A stretch of DNA of 64,000 nucleotides. Source: Nostocoides sp. HKS02. GTDB lineage: Bacteria; Actinomycetota; Actinomycetes; Actinomycetales; Dermatophilaceae. The translations under genes and the position numbers were made by a program. This document shows, piece after piece, positions 63,615 to 64,000 of the stretch. Numbering within the stretch: the first letter of the stretch is position 1; every line of letters begins with the position of its first letter. The notes below the pieces were generated by a model. That model saw nothing but the letters and a program-made list of their open reading frames with translations, made no database searches and had not been told where the DNA came from. The stretch is taken from the NCBI RefSeq assembly GCF_009707485.1, contig NZ_CP046121.1, positions 2,914,001 through 2,978,000 on the forward strand. The letters run 5' to 3'.

Positions 63615-64000
63615 ATGCGTCTGCTGATCCTGGAGGCCGCATCGACCGACCCGCTCTGGGAGCGCATCGTCGTCGCTGCAGTGGGGCCGGCCGTCACAGT
63701 TTTGGTCGGCGGTCTGGTGGTCTGGTGGATCACGTCGACGATCCAGCACAGGCGCCAGAGGGCAGAGACGGATCGTGCCATCGATCGGGCCGAGGCGGAG
63801 CGTGCTCGCGCGGAGTCACGCGAGGAGGCCGAGACGCAGCGCGCCGAGGCACGCGAGGACGCACAGCGCACCAGGGAAGAGCGGGCTCGTGACGACGCGC
63901 TACGCCATGAGCTTGTCGGCGAGATGTCGGACTCCGCGGCCTCCCTGTACCTCATGACGCAGCACTACATGCGGGCGAAGGAGTTCGTCGAGAACAACGC
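63615..64000 (+). CDS. Membrane-anchored coiled-coil protein (partial)
   Basis: From ATG 63615 (after GGGAGGCCGAG) the frame stays open to the window end. It begins with a membrane segment (VVAAVGPAVTVLVGGLVVWW) followed by a long Glu/Arg/Ala coiled coil (AEAERARAESREEAETQRAE). Such proteins are common in actinobacterial chromosomes and have no fixed function. It lies outside the tRNA scar and may belong to the host chromosome. Confidence 0.6.
   Translation, partial: MRLLILEAASTDPLWERIVVAAVGPAVTVLVGGLVVWWITSTIQHRRQRAETDRAIDRAEAERARAESREEAETQRAEAREDAQRTREERARDDALRHELVGEMSDSAASLYLMTQHYMRAKEFVENN

Noticed and set aside
1..64000. CRISPR arrays or rRNA genes
   Set aside because: No regularly spaced short repeats and no rRNA-like sequence were seen on reading the window.

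Overview
The window looks like part of the chromosome of a high-GC actinobacterium, probably Micrococcales-like. Supporting signs are GC-rich codon use, an AAA+ activator without the sigma-54 contact loop, an SCO6880-type conjugation gene set and GTGA/ATGA gene coupling. Much of it reads as a mobile or accessory island: a catabolic half (about 1-31 kb), a conjugation module (about 31.9-54 kb) and a defence-like cluster (about 54.4-62.5 kb). These are followed at 63209-63254 by the 3' end of a tRNA-Arg(ACG) gene without its 5' half, the usual scar of site-specific integration. No integrase is in view, so the other end of the element lies outside the window or was not recognised.

Catabolic part. 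A phosphotriesterase-family gene runs off the left edge and an IclR regulator diverges from it. Two direct copies of a 270-bp repeat (1667-1936 and 17330-17599), each carrying a small Cys/Trp-rich ORF, bracket a D-threonine-aldolase-like gene, an MFS transporter, a GAF-AAA-Fis activator and an operon at 8130-17351. That operon matches, in gene order and subunit size, the five-subunit acetophenone/acetone-type ATP-dependent ketone carboxylases, followed by a 3-oxoacid CoA-transferase. Next comes a LacI-controlled sugar-type ABC importer operon with a metallo-beta-lactamase-fold hydrolase and an amidase, then an SDR, an aldo/keto reductase, a DUF1275 membrane protein, a beta-hydroxyacid dehydrogenase, a VIT-like membrane protein, a LysR regulator and a second SDR. 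A 38-bp element is shared by the promoters of the MFS and VIT-like genes.

Conjugation part. A MobF (TrwC/TraI-type) relaxase, a 418-bp candidate oriT region and a small coiled-coil protein are followed by an XRE/Nudix-like regulator with a cupin partner. A long T4SS operon then encodes DUF6112-like and VirB6-like membrane proteins, an SCO6880-like protein, two ATPases and two lytic transglycosylase-NlpC/P60 hydrolases. Decayed TIR-like and nitroreductase-like fragments sit at the left border of this module.

Defence-like part. Six separate small genes each carry an R-x4-6-H motif of the HEPN ribonuclease type. One is translationally coupled to an Abi/UG-type reverse transcriptase, which looks like a split version of an AbiA-like RT plus HEPN system. 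A lipoprotein and a membrane protein lie among them.

Caution: four large genes (carboxylase subunit 1, CoA-transferase alpha, VirB4-like ATPase, reverse transcriptase) are each broken by loss of one base in a short G/C run. The common pattern suggests homopolymer undercalling as readily as true pseudogenes.
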